Part shown: positions 63,923-64,000 of the stretch, piece after piece
Layout of the letters: every line of letters starts with the position of its first letter
Position numbering within the stretch: position 1 is the stretch's first letter
Assembly: GCF_019469205.1 (NCBI RefSeq)
Contig: NZ_CP048265.1
Location: 558,001 to 622,000 of the forward strand
Reading direction: 5' to 3'
Length of the DNA: 64,000 bases
From: Gilliamella sp. ESL0405
Lineage (GTDB): Bacteria > Pseudomonadota > Gammaproteobacteria > Enterobacterales > Orbaceae
The notes under the pieces: model-generated
Told to the model about the DNA's origin: nothing
The model's input: the letters and a program-made list of their open reading frames with translations, nothing else
Databases searched by the model: none
Made by a program: the position numbers and the translations under genes

Positions 63923-64000
63923 ATGTTAACCTCTAAACTTGAATAAATAATAAATTGTCTTGATAACTCACTTCACTTTGTTGCGTAGTTTGAACGCTTT

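Noticed and set aside
1-64000. Mobile elements, prophage, CRISPR or integron
   Set aside because: No transposase, integrase, direct repeat array or att-like structure was seen; all regions read as stable chromosomal operons.

Overview
This 64 kb window is AT-rich chromosomal DNA from a gammaproteobacterium. Gene content (SecM-SecA, RatA/RatB, Zur, MetJ/MetB, DegQ/DegS, CitA/CitB, LacY-GalETKM, UxuABR) and protein similarity recalled from memory place it near Enterobacterales/Pasteurellales. The mix of uronate, citrate and plant-sugar functions suggests Orbaceae such as the bee-gut genus Gilliamella. That assignment is inference, not a database result. I found no rRNA, tRNA, IS element, prophage or CRISPR array.

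Layout. 1-4561 (minus): an L-galactonate/tagaturonate cluster (MFS carrier, LgoR-type regulator, UxaB, and a zinc dehydrogenase cut by the window edge). 4562-8357 (plus): a CscB-like sugar/H+ symporter, an intracellular GH172 (DUF2961) protein and a ScrR-like repressor, with a CRP site and a palindromic operator upstream. 8385-23182: housekeeping genes (smpB, ratA-ratB, zur, two small DMT transporters, mutT, secA-secM, a CueO-like copper oxidase, a glycosyltransferase, folA, relA-rlmD-coaD). 23383-29404: a lacY-galETKM operon with a strong terminator and three GalR-type operators plus a CRP site. 29726-34780: agp-nfsA-trmB, prs, pth and a DUF3597 gene. 35054-42985: a hexuronate regulon (exuT-like, uxuA, uxuR, uxuB, GH31 glycosidase) with matching UxuR-type operators and perfect CRP sites. 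43464-47429: dciA-like, zapG, degQ, degS, rpmE. 47466-49127: metJ and metB, divergent, with three tandem met boxes. 49209-58405: an anaerobic citrate locus (citS, FAH-family gene, citCDEFX) divergent from the citAB two-component system. 58577-62389: a glutathionyl-hydroquinone reductase-like gene followed by an amino-acid ABC transporter with an embedded GNAT acetyltransferase. 62519-63922: a GH1 6-phospho-beta-glucosidase.

How it fits together. Most accessory loci import a plant- or diet-derived carbon source and feed it to central metabolism: L-galactonate and hexuronates towards KDG, lactose/galactose through the Leloir pathway, citrate to acetate and oxaloacetate, beta-glucosides through GH1. 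CRP-like sites occur before most of them, which points to global catabolite control plus one local regulator each. The most interesting candidates are the CscB/GH172/ScrR locus (a possible cytoplasmic route for fructose-containing saccharides that a normal invertase cannot cleave), the citrate operon in which an FAH-family enzyme sits where an oxaloacetate-handling enzyme would be expected, the reduced SecM, and the GST/ABC/GNAT cluster.
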